Below are positions 21,706 to 34,149 of a stretch of 64,000 bases of DNA, in pieces. Source of the stretch: Talinum fruticosum (taxonomy: Eukaryota; Streptophyta; Magnoliopsida; Caryophyllales; Talinaceae). Location: assembly GCA_021018815.1 (NCBI GenBank), contig JAITYX010000026.1, positions 1,426,001-1,490,000 of the forward strand. Reading direction: 5' to 3'. The number at the start of each line of letters is the position of its first letter. Positions within the stretch are counted from its first letter, which is position 1. The notes below the pieces were generated by a model that saw only the letters and a list, made by a program, of their open reading frames with translations, had not been told where the DNA came from and made no database searches. A program made the position numbers and the translations under genes.

Positions 21706-22519
21706 ATGGACCTCCTCGTTTTGTGAGAATTCCTAAAATCCCTGAAGTGGAATGTGTTGGGCATCCTTTTCCTAGGAATTGGCGATGGGTAAGAGTTATA
21801 TGCTCTCTTCCTTTTTAGATGTATGCTAAAGATATCTCCTTTTGGCTAACATCAATAAATTTTGTAGTACAACCGAGAACAATCGAGAGCCATATCCATC
21901 TTATTTCGCTCGGCTCTCGTGGACTCCAAAATTTCTTGACCGAGAGGTCTTTTCTGGTAAATCCTTGATTATTGTAATGCTATTTCATTGAGCTTCTAGA
22001 ACTTTTAGTGATTTTCTAATCGCATCTCTTGATCTTGTACAGGCGTCGATCTAGAGCACCTACTTCGGTAATCTACCCGGTGCCCCCGAGACATCGTCTC
22101 AAGCTCTCGAACAACAAACACCTTCTAGTAGTAATGCTAGACAAGGCTCATCTCGGCGTTCTTCATGGCGTGCTCATCATAGGAGGGTGTCCGAGGTAGG
22201 ACCCGATGCTTCCGGGCCTAGTGCCTCCGATGCGAGACCTAGCCATTCCGAGGAGAGTTTGAACATCCTTCCGTTGCGAGCCTTCGATCATCACGGGAAC
22301 CCTCTTTACTTCCCTCGCCTTCTTATAGCGGATCATCTCATGAGGCTTCGCAAGCTTGGGACCAAGGAGGTAGCTCATATTAAGGTAATGAAGGTGGTCG
22401 ATTCTCTACGTCCGTCTAGGATGACTAGGGGAACTACATCTTTGATGACATCTCCGATAATGATGCATAGAAAACTCTATGTTGCTTCCGCCTGTTTGCT
22501 GATTTTTGGATGCTTGTAG
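21706..22519 (+). pseudogene. G2 PMD-like gene, 3' exons
   Basis: Sense strand is opposite to G2 pol. An exon fragment to 21788 (FVRIPKIPEVECVGH) ends at GTAAGAG; an intron ending TTTTGTAG leads to an exon at 21868-21956 (NREQSRAISILFRSALVDSK-like); the donor GTAAATCC follows; the acceptor TTGTACAG precedes the last exon at 22043. The last exon (22043-22519) is Ser-rich, then LPLRAFDHHGNPLYFPRLLI. The first boundary matches that of G1 (13178/13177). All 5' exons, with the domain core, are deleted against the LTR. Confidence 0.5.
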
Positions 22520-22782
22520 GGTGTTTATTTATTAATGTATTATTATATTGTAATGAAGACTCTTATGCGATGAGATGAAATGCGGGACTCAATTCTAAAA
22601 ATATGTTCTTTTATTTAATATGATGCACAAATAATGCGATGAGGTGAAATGCAGGAAAAATACAAAGACACAAACAAAAAAATTCACTAGCCCCCATTCC
22701 CCTAAAAGAAAATAAGAAAAAGAAAAAAAGAAATCTCAAGTGCATGGTCCAAAAGAATAAAGTGTGCGCCACTGGCCGAGAC
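22520..22782. other. G2 spacer between PMD-like gene and antisense ORF
   Basis: Non-coding, A-rich, corresponding to 12090-12480 of G1 and 18880-19250 of G3. It would contain the terminator region of the PMD-like gene and the upstream promoter of the antisense ORF. Confidence 0.45.
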
Positions 22783-25695
22783 TCGCTAGACCCGAAATTT
22801 TAAGTAGGTTAATTTAAATTAAGTAATCGACGCGTAAAATATTTTATTTAGTATGAGCTCCTATTCTTACGCGCTTTTATAAATAAATTAGCGGATTATA
22901 TTACCTCCTCCCGATACCCTTCTCGGACCGAGTAATTAAAACCCGAGGCAGCTTGTGGTTTATTATTTCCCAAAAAAAAAAAGGAGAGATAATGAAGGAG
23001 ACTAATTACGTGAGTAAAGGAAGTGAGAGATTAATGTAAAGGGGTATTTTGTCTGGCATTTTCTAAGGCAGACGTAACAAAAGGAAAAAGGCAGAAAATT
23101 AATGGGAAAAGAAAGAAGAAAGGCTCGGGGAAAGGAAAGAAGCCGAGGAAAAATAGAGGAAAGAAGGACGAGCAGGACGAAGCGGGGAAAGTGAGGGAAG
23201 GGAGATCGGTGAGGGCGAAATCGAGCGAGAGAGAGAGAGAGAGAGAGCGCACGAACGTGAGAGCTAGAGAAGAGGCCGGAGGCCGGCGCACCAAGCAAGA
23301 GACGAAGTGAGGACGGTCGACGAACGCGGGCATACCAAGTAAAGGGCACGAAAGAGGAGGCAAAATCGAGACCGTAAGAAGAGGAGCGAGTGCGAGGGCT
23401 AGAAGATGGAAACCGGCGGCGACAGCGGGCGTGCGGGAGGAAAGCAGCGAGGTTAGACCTGCACCGAGGCCGGCAGCGAGGGCGGAAGGCGAAGAAGAGG
23501 AAGGAAACAGAGAGACCGACCTAGACCGAACCGAAATTCGCAACCTTTAATCTCTAATTCGAGGTGGGTAGTCTTATACTCTAAACTATTACTAATTTCG
23601 AAATCCAAATGAGTTTGTTGTGATTATTGAATGTTTATGTGATAGAATGAAGTGAGGAAGTGGTTAGGACTGAATTAGGTTATGAGAAAATCGAATTGAA
23701 CTGTTAAGTCCGAATCGAAACCCGAAGGAGTTTTGTACTTGGATAGAATTGAGTTGAGATGCTCGAAAGTTTAGAAGTAGTTAGGTTGCATAAATATAAA
23801 GAGTATTGTGAAGATCTCAATTAGCACTTAGAGATGAAGAAATGGTGATTTGGGTCTAAACTATAAAGTGATGCTTCAGTTGAACCTTAAGAGATTCGTA
23901 AGTTCTTTGCGTTGGAAGGTAACGACTTATGTTGGGAAATAACAAGTTAAGAATAAAAACAAGAGTGCAAGATCACCTTGACTAGCACACAGGTGAGATA
24001 GGGAAATTGAGAGCTAGTGATGGTGAGGGTAAGCTGAGTTGAAGGCATATCTAAATCCTTGAGAGTAAATGGAACTAGAAGATAAATGGAGCTAAAAGAA
24101 ATGTAGTGAAGTGAGTTTAAGAGTTATATGACTAAGTATGGGCAAGAAAGAGTGTGATTAGTAATGAGAAGGCATAAGAGGATAAATTAAGGAGAAAATG
24201 GAAAATTGTGAGAAGTTAAGACGTTTGAGTTAAGTGGTAATTACTTGTGGTTATTGTGGCTCGTAAAAAGAAAGTAATATTATTGAATTGATAGATTTAG
24301 AAAGGTATAGTCGGAAAAGAGCCGAGGAGGACTGTCTCGAGTTGAGTTTTGATTAATTGTGCTAAGTGATTGTGTTGAATGATGTTCAAAGTTAGTTTTG
24401 AAAGAAATTCTATGTTTTACGCAGAATGCTACTTGAATGTGATTTTGTGATATATGCTTTTAAGCCCGAAAACGTGTTTTCAAGAAGTGAAACGAATTTG
24501 AGAATGTTGTTTGAAACAAGCTTGATAAGTGAACGTGTTAAAGAAACTATTGTGAATCGACTTTGCCTGGATCGTTTAGCACAAGGAAGGATTCTAGCTA
24601 GGGGTGGCTAGCTAGGGGTCTTGTGTAGCAGGACGCCCGATTGGAATCTTCCTAGATAAGTCCCGGAGCCTTTCATTTGGGGTCGCGCACCGCAGAAACT
24701 AGAGAAATCGGAGAAATTATGAGAAATTACGAAGTGCTAGTTCGGGTCCACAACCTAGAAAGTGATTCACCAAAAGAAATTCATTGCAATTGATTTATGA
24801 AAAGTGATTTAGTAGAAATGATTCAAATTCTATTTGAAAGTATTTGAAAGAAAGTAACTAGTGGTTGCACCACTTTGTTTAAAGAAGAAAAGAATTGTTC
24901 TTGAATGTGAAATCGTGCTTTTAAAGGATTAAAAGAATTCCGATCTTTAAGTTGCAAGAGATTTCATTAAAAGTATATAAATTTGTATTATGTTATTATG
25001 CTTTCGCAGATTTCATTATTATGATTACTATGTGTAAGGAATTTCCATTTTTAAGGTATAAGACTCCAGGTGAGCCCGTGGTTTATTGCTCACCCCCACA
25101 AATTCCCCTCCCAGTTGCAGGTACTCCTTAATACGATTGCTCGGAATGCTTGAATTGGATGGTGATCGTAAGTTGGAGTTGGTTTATGTAATTTCATGTT
25201 TAACATGTTGTATATACTCGGTTTCTTATGTAAATAGACAGTAATGTATAGTAAGTTTAATGTATGTATGGAGACTCGAACTAGTAGCTCGACAAACCAG
25301 AGGTTTTCCTTTCTCCGGCAAGTTTGATCTCAAGTGGTTGTAAATCTAGTTTTTGCTGAGTTCATGACTTGGGTTGTAAACTAGTTCGAAATGTGAGTTT
25401 TGTGGTTGTGAATATACTCCGGCGTGTGGCCGTTGAGCTGTGTACTCCGAGCGTGTGGCTCGTTGAGTTTTATTGTGACTTTCATGCAGGTTTTAAGGCT
25501 TTTAGCCTATGGGTTGAGCCATAGTTCAAACGGAACTCGCCAAAATTTTTAGAAAATTTCAACCCTTGTAAGAAATTATATTCCTTACCTTTAAGGTGGG
25601 CTAGGACAGCTTAAGTCAACACTCGAGTGAGCCTTGGGAGTTCCTTTGAGGAACTCGGCGGTGTAATACTCCTAGGGTGGGTTTTGGGGTGTTAC
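22783..25695 (+). repeat. Solo LTR L-1 (~2.9 kb)
   Basis: Flanked by a perfect 5-base target duplication GAGAC (22778-22782 and 25696-25700), so it is a complete insertion. The right end is GGTGTAATACTCC...GGGTGTTAC; the left TGTAATA is eroded to TCGCTAG. The interior matches L-5 and, inverted, L-4, for example GGTGGGTAGTCTTATACTCT at 23563. It has a purine-rich, GC-rich segment (23080-23530) with a GA run at 23222-23248. No gene. The TGTAACACCC-type ends and ~3 kb length resemble Tekay/Del chromovirus LTRs; this is inference. Confidence 0.75.
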
Positions 25696-25860
25696 GAGAC
25701 AAAGAATAAAAAGATCGAAGGATTGTTCGGACACAAGAAAACAACGAAACAAGCCGGGCCCAGGCTTTGGCCGGCACCGGCCATGTATGAGTTCTCGCAG
25801 GATTGTAATGCCTCGTTATACTAATTGCAAGTGGGACTTGGATAACTCAAGAAAAACACC

Positions 25861-25868
25861 TATAAATA
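25861..25868 (+). promoter_or_regulatory. TATA box of G2 antisense ORF
   Basis: TATAAATA, 88 bases before the ATG at 25957 and just inside the element after the L-1 insertion. The equivalent box is conserved in G1 and G3. Confidence 0.55.
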
Positions 25869-25956
25869 TGGTCGATGTGCGATATAAAATAAACACCAAC
25901 ATCAAAGTGTTCAATCCATCGTACCATATCTCTTTCTTATCCTTAGAAATAGAACC

Positions 25957-27480
25957 ATGAATTACATGACCGAGTTAACCGGATGGATGCATGAGATGAG
26001 TAACATGGATAGGTCCGGGTTAACCAATTATGGGCTGAATGTCCTATTCAAGCATTCTCCAGGTGAAAATCTATCGGCCCTTCTTAAGGGCCGCCGTAGC
26101 CTACCTGGGATCATCACCACCATGTCTTTAGGTTTGGGAACCCGCTCGAAGAATTCGATGCCATACTAGGCAGCTTTTAGGCGAACAAAACCAACTGCTC
26201 CCAAATCCTCGTAAAATCTTCATGAAAAGTACCAATATTTATTAAAACTAAGTAATAAGAATCTAGGGTGGATTCTTATTGGGAATCGGGTAAGTTTAAC
26301 CAATCCGATGAAGCACTACTACAACATGTATGGCTATGCTAAGTCCATCATCTTCCCGAGGTGACTGACTATCATCACCTACATGATAAGCGGATTTCTA
26401 CTAGTAGAAGGCCACGAAGATTTGGCACCAACAGACTCTACTAAGCCTGGTGGAACAATTAGAGAAATATTGTTCCTTAACTCCACTAATAGTAGCTGAA
26501 ATGATAATTGGCTTAGACCGAGTTGAAGCCAATGCCTTACAGAATTTCCGTGGTGGCCCCCTATTATTGTAAGTAACCATTAAAACAGACGGAAGCAAAT
26601 AACGGAAAACCGAGGCGGCGGCACCGCCGAGGCCGAGGAGCCTCGGCTTACACCGATATTTTGATTTTGCCCCTGTTGGGCCTAAATAGTTAGACTTTGA
26701 CCGTGCAGGACACTAATATATGATTTTGCATCCGCGATGTGCGGATCTGGTTAATGGAACATCTAAAGCTCATTGATTCTCCTCCGAAGATGGATACATA
26801 CCTAGCGACGCACTTCGCTAGTGAAAACAAACACCGGTGGCAGTCGATTGCGCCTCCCAATGGGAAGAGTATCTTAGAAATCATAGTAACCACCTCCCAT
26901 GGTATGTTAAACACCGAAAAGTGCCCCAGCTTAAAACACACACCGCACAAGACACCAGTACATACGTCTATTAGGCCTAGAGGAGAGTACGTATTACTTT
27001 CCTAGCCGTGTGTTGCTGCAAATGGGTAGAGAACAAGTAATACCATTACTGGATTGTATTTGGCCCACAACCTTTGACTTGTTCGGAGAGCGTGGTAGCT
27101 ATAGACGAATTAGGTTGTGGCCCGAATATTGGAGAGGTTTGCCAAAATTGTTGACTCCTGCACACTTGGTGACACCTAAAGGAGTTATGAACACCACTGT
27201 TTCTCCTTATTATCTAGAGTAGATAATAGAAGTAGATCCCAAACAACGAAAAACATTAAAACTTAGAGAGATAAATCCCGATGAAGTTTTCCCCGTTGTT
27301 GCCCCTTTGCAAATTCGTGAAGTAAATCCTCGGATGGCTGCACACGCCCGTCGAAGAGAAACTAAAGCTAAAGAAACTAAAGAAAGGAGGGCCCGCCGAA
27401 TCCAAGAACTAAAGGAACGCACCCGAGACGAGGAAGCCGAGTCTAGCGATCCTAAGGAAAAGATAGTGAAAATAAACTAG
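25957..27480 (+). pseudogene. G2 antisense ORF, DUF7745-like protein
   Basis: Best-preserved copy. Starts MNYMTELTGWMHEM; then LLKLSNKNLGWILIGNRVSL (~26250-26300), YAKSIIFPR, TYMISGFLLVEGHEDL (~26370-26420), then IWLMEHLKLIDSPPK (26742-26790), RPRGEYVLLS, GREQVIPLLD, LWPEYWRGLPKLL (~27115-27150) and IIEVDPKQRKTLKLREI, ending in a Lys/Arg/Glu-rich helical tail with stop at 27478-27480. The basic tail could bind nucleic acid or form a coiled coil. In-frame stops at 26167, near 26360 and 27220, plus frameshifts, remain. It is transcribed opposite to pol and meets it tail-to-tail. Confidence 0.55.
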
Positions 27481-27889
27481 GACTTGGACTCTTAGGAGTT
27501 TGAATAAAAGGAGGATTAGTTTTGCCTCTTTAGAACAATGTTTATTTTTTACAAGCAGTATATTTGCAAGTATTTCCCTTGATTGGCTATGTAATTGGGT
27601 AAGCAAGAGGCTTACCTTTTATTGAATAAAAGTAAGTATTATGCTATGCATTCATATTTTTATCGCTCACTTGGAGGTAAAATAAAAAAATAAAAAATCG
27701 GACCGCCTAGTTGGACTGTCCTAAAAATAACAAATTGCCTAATTGAGCCATCCCGCGGATAAAGGAACCAAGGAACCCGGAATAAGAGGGGAAAACCATG
27801 GCCCGACCAGCGCAACGTTGACCGTGTGGTGGTCGGTGCTCGCCTTGGCCTAGCCTGGTTGGGCTGGGCTCGGCCTACTACCTAGGGGT
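27481..27889. other. G2 convergent spacer
   Basis: Non-coding region between the ends of the antisense ORF (+) and pol (-). It is the counterpart of 9961-10384 and contains CGGACCGCCTAGTTGGACTG. No gene. Confidence 0.5.
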
Positions 27890-29020
27890 ATGCTAAGCGT
27901 AATACTTCTTCAACTAATCTAAATTGGTGTACTAGAAAATCTCTTCTCCGTCCAAATCAGCTAATTTGAACGCCGCGCCGCTTAAAATTTCACTAAGTAT
28001 AAATGGGCCTTGTCGGTTGGATTTAAACTTTCCTCGCGAGTCTTAAATTGGTGCTCTTATCTCTTTAAGGACCAAATCCCCAATTTGTAAATTGCGAAGC
28101 TTAACCTTCTTATTATATGCCCTAGATATACGAGCTTGGTATATTTGGACATTATGTAAGGCGTTGAGGCTTCTCTCATCCAATAATACTAACTCCTCAT
28201 AACATGCTTTGGCCCACTCTACTTCGGAATTTGGCTCTTAGCAATTATCCTTAACGGAGGAATGACAATCTCAACCGGAAAGACTCGCTTCCATGCTATA
28301 GACTAGAGAGTAAGGCGTTGCTCTCGTAGAGGCTCTAATAGAAGTTCTATAACCCCACAAAGCGAAAGGTACTTTATCCGGCCAATCCTTATAAGTAACT
28401 CGCCATTTTCTTTACTATCTTCCGAATATTCTTATTTGCGACCTCAACTCGCTCCATTGGTCCGAGAGCAAGTATGAGGAAGATTTATGATGCCGGATTT
28501 TATACTTATCCAACAAATCCGCTACTTCCTTCTTCAAATGACCACCATGGTCACTTATTAACTCGTGGGGCACCCCATAATGGCAAATAATATTCGGGTG
28601 AGGAATTTGGCTACTTATTTGACGTCGAGTTGCGTAGGAAGCTACCTCTACCCATTTGGTGAAGTAGTCGATTTCTACTAACACAAATTCGTGACCTCTT
28701 GTTCCTTTAGGAGTCACCTTGCCAATAATATCTATTCCCCATACTGAAAAAGGCCAAGGTGAAGACAGCGTAGTAAGGAATGACGGGGTTGGTGTTGTAA
28801 GTTTGCATACACCGACATTTATAGCACTTCCTAATAAAATCATGACAATCTGCCGCCATGGTAGACCAATAATAAGCAAGTCTCCGAACCTTCCGGACCA
28901 ACATCCTACTGTTTATATGAGGTCCACATTGTCCACCATGAATCTCTTCCATAGTGCACTTTGCCTCATGTTGGTTGACACAAAGTAAGTTAATTCTAGA
29001 CTTGGTTTTCTTGAACAATT
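27890..29020 (-). pseudogene. G2 integrase, disrupted
   Basis: Minus strand order: zinc-binding domain with HEAKCTMEEIHGGQCGPH and CHDFIRKCYKCRC (29018-28800; the H2C2 pattern is recognisable), catalytic core with VWGIDIIGKV (first Asp), EIDYFTKWVEV and HGVPHELISDHGG-like (second Asp), then a frameshift near 28450 that displaces the region of the catalytic Glu, then the C-terminal domain (VIPPLRII, ELVLLDER-like, end KKYYA). Two of the three acidic residues are visible. The short C-terminal domain matches 9536-9960 of G1. Confidence 0.75.
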
Positions 29021-29229
29021 ACCCCCGATTAATGAAGAATTGGGCAGCCAACATCCCGATGGCTTGTTGGGCTCTAGGTGTGGAGTCCAAGGGATACTCT
29101 TGCTTATCCAAACACCGATAAATGTCATGATACCAACCAAGTATGGTCAATATTAGATACTTCTAAGGTGCAAACATGCGCTAGCCGACTCTATCGCTCA
29201 ATGTGAACAGGCATTGAGTGAATGCCTAT

Positions 29230-29500
29230 GGGGATATTGATCATGGATGCTAACTTAGCTAATGCATCCACAAATTGATTATCATCCCTAGGAAGGTAAG
29301 TGAAAGAGATATTCTCAAAATGCTTAGATAATTCTGTCAAGTATGCTTGGTAGGGTGCCAAGCTTCACTACCTTCCACCTCTGCAAAATTTGGTCGATGA
29401 TCAAACTAGAATCTCCAAAAACCCTTATATTCTTGACCACAATTTCTTTTGCAGCCTCTAGTCCTGTGATAAAAGCCTCATACCCTTCGTTCGAGCTTCT
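29230..29500 (-). pseudogene. G2 second RNase H, C-terminal half
   Basis: Minus strand gives AAKEIVVKNIRVFGDSSLI and a later RDDNQFVDALAKLAS-like block, the same as in G1. The N-terminal half is replaced by unrelated sequence from ~29500, marking a deletion or insertion junction. Confidence 0.65.
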
Positions 29501-30039
29501 ATTTCTAATTTAGGTTCTCTTCCACTCTCACTTATCTTAATCTTAGCCTTTCTCTTTCCTCCTCTCCTAACTCCACATAAGTGGGTTTGTGTTTTAATGT
29601 AATTGAACCCAAAACTCTTTGCTCCTTTCATTGCCAACAAAACTACCACTAATCGTCCTTTCTTTCTTTTCTTTTTCCTTTCATTCCATTTTATGTTTAT
29701 CTTTTTCATATTTCATTTTTTTTGTTTGTTATTATCATTATGAGATTGGGCCTAAATTAATATCACAAGGCCCAATTAATTAAATCATGCTCGGTTGCGG
29801 TTTTCGGGTTTCAATTTCGACTTGGAAAATTATAATTCAATAATTTCAAATTTAACTGATCTTTTAATAACTTTAATTTATTATTATTCTAGCACCTCAC
29901 ATTTTCGAATATTTTTGGGGAGAAGGGACTTAAGCGCTAGACCCGAAGAGACTAGGAAAAGGAAAGAAAAAAACTCTCTATTTGGATGCACATAAGGAAT
30001 GCAAAATGACCAAACGAAGATGTGATGATACAAATGACT
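29501..30039. other. Unassigned segment in G2
   Basis: Low-complexity Lys/Arg-type frame on the minus strand (29520-29709) and AT-rich DNA. It occupies the place of gag, protease and RT. No domain seen; possibly leader sequence or a foreign insertion. Confidence 0.35.
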
Positions 30040-30690
30040 TAGATCGGGATGAATTTTATTTAGCTAATGCAAAAGCCAAAGAAAAGATTTCCTTGATGGA
30101 AAGACGAATGCAAAACGGACTCACCTAATTAGAGATGAATTTTATTTTTGGCTAATACATAAAATGAACTCACCTAATTTGAGATGAACTTTATTTTTGG
30201 CTAATGCATAAATGGACTCATCTATTTGAGATGAATTTTATTTTTGACTAATGCATAAAATGAACTCACCTAATTTGAGATGAAATTTATTTTTGGCTAA
30301 TGTATAAAACGGACTCACCTAATTTGATATGAAATTTATTTTAGGAAAATGCATAAAATGAATTCACCTAATTTGAGATGAATTTAATTTTTAGCTAATG
30401 CATAAATGGATTCACCTAATTTGAGATGAATTTTATTTTTAACTAATGCATAAATGGAATCGCCTATTTGAGATGAATTTTATTTTTGGCTAATACATAA
30501 AATGAACTCACCTCATTTAAGATGAATTTAATTTTTGGCTTATGCATAAATGGACCCACCTAATTTACGCTAATGCATAAATGGACTCACCTATTTGAGA
30601 TGAATTTTATTATTGGCTAAATGCGAAAAATGGACTCATCTAATTTGAGATGATTTTTTTTTTCCTAAATGCAAAAATGCAAGCATGCTG
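30040..30690. repeat. Leader tandem repeats, ~47-bp unit
   Basis: About 11-12 degenerate units with the core GGACTCACCTAATTTGAGAT followed by GAATTTTATTTTTGGCTAATGCATAAA (split here only for display). Units vary by single bases and short losses. They sit between the primer binding site and the coding region of G2, where Tat/Ogre elements often have long untranslated leaders. Confidence 0.8.
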
Positions 30691-31461
30691 AAAGTTAAAA
30701 TGTTAAAACCTACAAAACATACCTAATACTAACTGAAGGAAGGAGGGGGTCCTCGGCAAGACCCTCTTCGGCTGACTAGAGGAGGTCGGCACCGGCTATG
30801 CCCGGCGGCCGGTGGCTGAAGAAATAAAAGTCGAGACTAAGAAAAAAATATTTTAGACTCGACTTGGAAATGCAATTAATACACCGATCCGAAAGGGGAA
30901 GTAATTTTGGATCGTTGCTAAAATGCACATATTGGACCAACTCAAGAAGATTAATTATTGTATTTTATTTTGCACCCATGCAAAGGCTATTTAGCAAACT
31001 CAACCTAATCTAAAGGCTCATAAGAAAAGGTTAAATACTAAAAATAACTACACTCATTTCAAACATGCAAATGAAGATCAAGGGATCACCTGAATAACCA
31101 AGGATCTATGGTAAAAGAGAGGGATTATTCTAGGTCAGATACATAGTGTCTCATAGTCCGAGAATTTAGTCCTCCATGGGGTACAGTAGGAAAAAGCATG
31201 AATTCTCGATGCCTCTCGGTCAAAAACCAAGAAAACCTGGCTATGAGTGAAGAGTAACTATCTTCCCAATAATCAAGTCTAAGTGGGCCCACCAGGTCAA
31301 TAGTTTGACCTCCCCAAAAAATGTTCACTTAAGGATAAAGTCTATAGTTGAAATAAAAAGTAACTATGTCCGAGGTCGCCTAAAGGCAACATGCGTGCAA
31401 AACACATTAAGAAAACTCACAACTCAATTGTTCAAGTCTCACCCTCTTAATAAGTGATATA
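30691..31461. other. G2 untranslated leader
   Basis: No coding potential. Contains a GC-rich patch (GGTCGGCACCGGCTATGCC-like, ~30785) similar to a patch in LTR-c, and several short A-rich runs. It joins the tandem repeats to the primer binding site. Confidence 0.4.
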
Positions 31462-31482
31462 TTCCCTAGTGGAGTCGCCGAG
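31462..31482 (-). promoter_or_regulatory. G2 primer binding site
   Basis: Minus strand GGCGACTCCACTAGGGA begins four bases after the 5' LTR end. Tat/Ogre elements have a closely similar sequence here, usually assigned to an arginine tRNA. I did not verify the tRNA. Confidence 0.6.
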
Positions 31483-33504
31483 TGTAGGAACCAGCGGCAC
31501 CGCGAGACCGGCCCTTCAAAGGTCGGGGCGGAACTGGACCGAAGTTTCCCATGAAGCGACGTTGGCTCTTTTGGTTTTTGGAAACGATGATTTTTGAAAG
31601 TTGAGGTGTACCTCTTATTGTAATTTTATTTAAAACAGTTTAGGCAAAATGGTTATTAACGATTTTATTAATCATTTATTTTAGAAATTAATTTTAGAAA
31701 TTAATTTTAGAAGGTCTTAGGATATTATTACATAATTTTAAAAAAATGACAAAAATACAATTTACCTTCTATAGCAAGGCTTTAAGGCCAAAAAGGTGAA
31801 ATAACAGCTAGCTTGGACCAAGAGTCAAGCTCGATCACCAGCTAAATCCGGTGACAGCCGGTGTTGACCAGTAACCAAGCACCGACACCGGCTATAGGTC
31901 GGGATCGAGGAGCCAGCCTCGGTCTATAGGCTCGACTGTCAAAAAATAAATTAAATTTTGTCCATTTTTAAATCAGGTATACCGAGATGCGACTAGGAGA
32001 AATTAAAACAGAAAGAAAGAGTCGCCGGTTAGTTTTAGAAGATCAAAACTAACAAAAATAAAAACAAACTCTTCCAAACTTAGTATGGGAAAACTAACTT
32101 CAAAAAAGGTTTAAAAAGTGACCCCATCAGCCTAAAACCAAGAATTTGGTGTTTGGGGGTGAAGGTACGAAATGTTAGGAAAGGCCCTCCATTCCGCCCG
32201 TCAATAGATGACTTTACTAATTCGAGTTATGAGTCAAAATAATGTATTATCAATAAAGTATACAACATGTGAAGTATGAAAATTAAATCACTGAAACATG
32301 CTAGGAAAGTAAAAGCCTATGGGAAAGCGAAAAGGAAAGCGATAAATTAAAAGTTACAACGAGCGGGGAGGAATTTAAGAGCGATTGCATCTCTAATCCA
32401 CAATATGGAAAGCATTAAAAGCATAAATAATTAAATAAAATTATAAACAAGATTGAAAGTAGATCCAGGTGCCCTTAGGGTGTCCCACCTGCTGACCTTG
32501 GATCACGATCCGAATCTGGCAAGCATAACGGCAGGGGTAGTGAGCCCGGAGAAGGTTACTTTGTGGAATTTGTGAGGCAAGGTAACGTGAAATGCGTGTG
32601 GCGGTATGCTGAAAATGAGGGGATTAGGTGGAACAGAAAAGTGTATGTATCTCTAAGTAAAGATGTAGTAGTGCTTAGCTAAAGATTAGCCAAGAAATTA
32701 GAATACGACCTCTAGCTTCAAAGGTAGCCACAAGCTTAGTATTCAATGGCTCTTAGCTCAAATTCAAGCATTAGGCTTAAAATGAGGAATTAGGTCCTCT
32801 ATTTATAGAAAAGAGTTAGGTCACAAAAATAACCTAAAAGCTCACTTCGATCATCCATTGCAGCTAAACCAAGCCTCGGTCCACGGTGGGAATCACAGAG
32901 AAAAACCGAAAAAATTCAATTGGACTTGGAATCCCACGGAGGGGGCCGAGATATGCGTCATTGGTCTCCATACGACATCATGTGTGGATCTCGACTTTCG
33001 TGCATTAGTTGGACGCTGGGACCAAACACATTATTTCAACGAAGTAATGTCGAAAACACGACACCGATTAAAACGGGCTTTCTTGTCTTGGTTGGATGCT
33101 TGAACCAAATATGGCATTTTGGCAATGCAAGCTATGAAATGGGACACCGGTCAAAACAAGTGTTGTACTGGACATTTGAGTTCCATGTGAAGTCGGAGGG
33201 CTAGAGAATGAAACTCTATGTTTAATGTGTAGGTTGGACTCGGAATGCGACGTCGGCCTTCTCTCCCGATTGGGAGCCCAACCCCGGCTTGGTTCGGTCG
33301 CATGAAAATAGGTTTATGAGCCGGCTTAAGAAAAAGACTAATTTTTTTGTCCTAACAGGTTCTTTGTGGTTTACTCGGCTTCCATCATGTGGATCGGACT
33401 CCGATCATAATCCGAGTTCACAAATACGACTGGGATTTCATCCGGCTGACAAAATAAATAACGAGTAATAAAAAGATAAGACCGACACGTTTTAGGTGTC
33501 TACA
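31483..33504 (-). repeat. G2 5' LTR (LTR-c, 2022 bp)
   Basis: Minus strand starts TGTAGACACCTAAAACGTGTC and ends GGTTCCTACA. TATA box on the minus strand at 32799-32807. It differs from LTR-b by the 242-bp duplication and many point differences, so G2 is old. Confidence 0.8.
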
Positions 33505-34149
33505 ATATTTGACTAATGTTATTAAGCTTTGTATGTGTAGTTTATGATTAGGCAAACTAAGTACGTCCTACTTTTGTCGAAGGTGTGATTGCTTATTTGT
33601 CGATAAGTGCAATAGGTTCAATTTTTGGTCAATTTTGTGACAAAATTGTATGTAATATCTTTTGGGTAGCGAAGTTTTGTTCGCTCCAATTGTGCGGACA
33701 TAAACTACATCTACTAATAACCTTTGGTTATATGTTATTTGTTTAGGTTTTGTGTGTGTTTTTTGGCAACAGCTTGTTTGGAATATAATGAGTTGAAACC
33801 GATAAGTGTCATCCATATTAATTTTATTGGAGGTCGCTTCCTTATTTAGGAGATTAGGGTAGCATCAAAGATGATAAGTTTACCAAGTATTACCTTTTTT
33901 GTTTTAATGAAACCATTGGAATACATTAGAGCTTAAGTATTCCACGTTTAGGCTCGAACATAATCTCAAGTCATCTTCTTATAATTTAGTACCAATGAAA
34001 CCACTCAAGCCCAAGGATTTAACTTGTCAACTTCCATTATGAATGTTATTTCCCTCTTTTCTTTACATATACGTTGATTAAATTATTCAACAAGGCCAAA
34101 GGTGATACCTCAAAGGCTTCAATCGATGCATGACACAAGATACAAGGCT

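Larger units (their letters stand above)
19435..33504 (-). mobile_element. G2: Tat-like Ty3/gypsy element with both LTRs
   Basis: Read on the minus strand: 5' LTR (33504-31483), primer binding site, leader with ~47-bp tandem repeats, second RNase H (partial), integrase, convergent spacer, antisense ORF, PMD-like gene fragment, 3' LTR (21705-19435). Gag, protease, RT and the first RNase H are deleted. Flanking pentamers are ACATC (19430-19434) and ATATT (33505-33509), differing by two C-to-T changes, so they may be a decayed target duplication. A 2.9 kb solo LTR (L-1) lies between the two antisense genes. Confidence 0.75.

Noticed and set aside
23002..23543. 115- and 170-codon minus-strand frames in L-1
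   Set aside because: Same compositional effect in the homologous GC-rich LTR segment, including translation of a GA microsatellite as Ser-Leu repeats.
30040..30690. CRISPR-like array
   Set aside because: The repeats are contiguous and degenerate, with no unique spacers, and lie in a plant retrotransposon leader.
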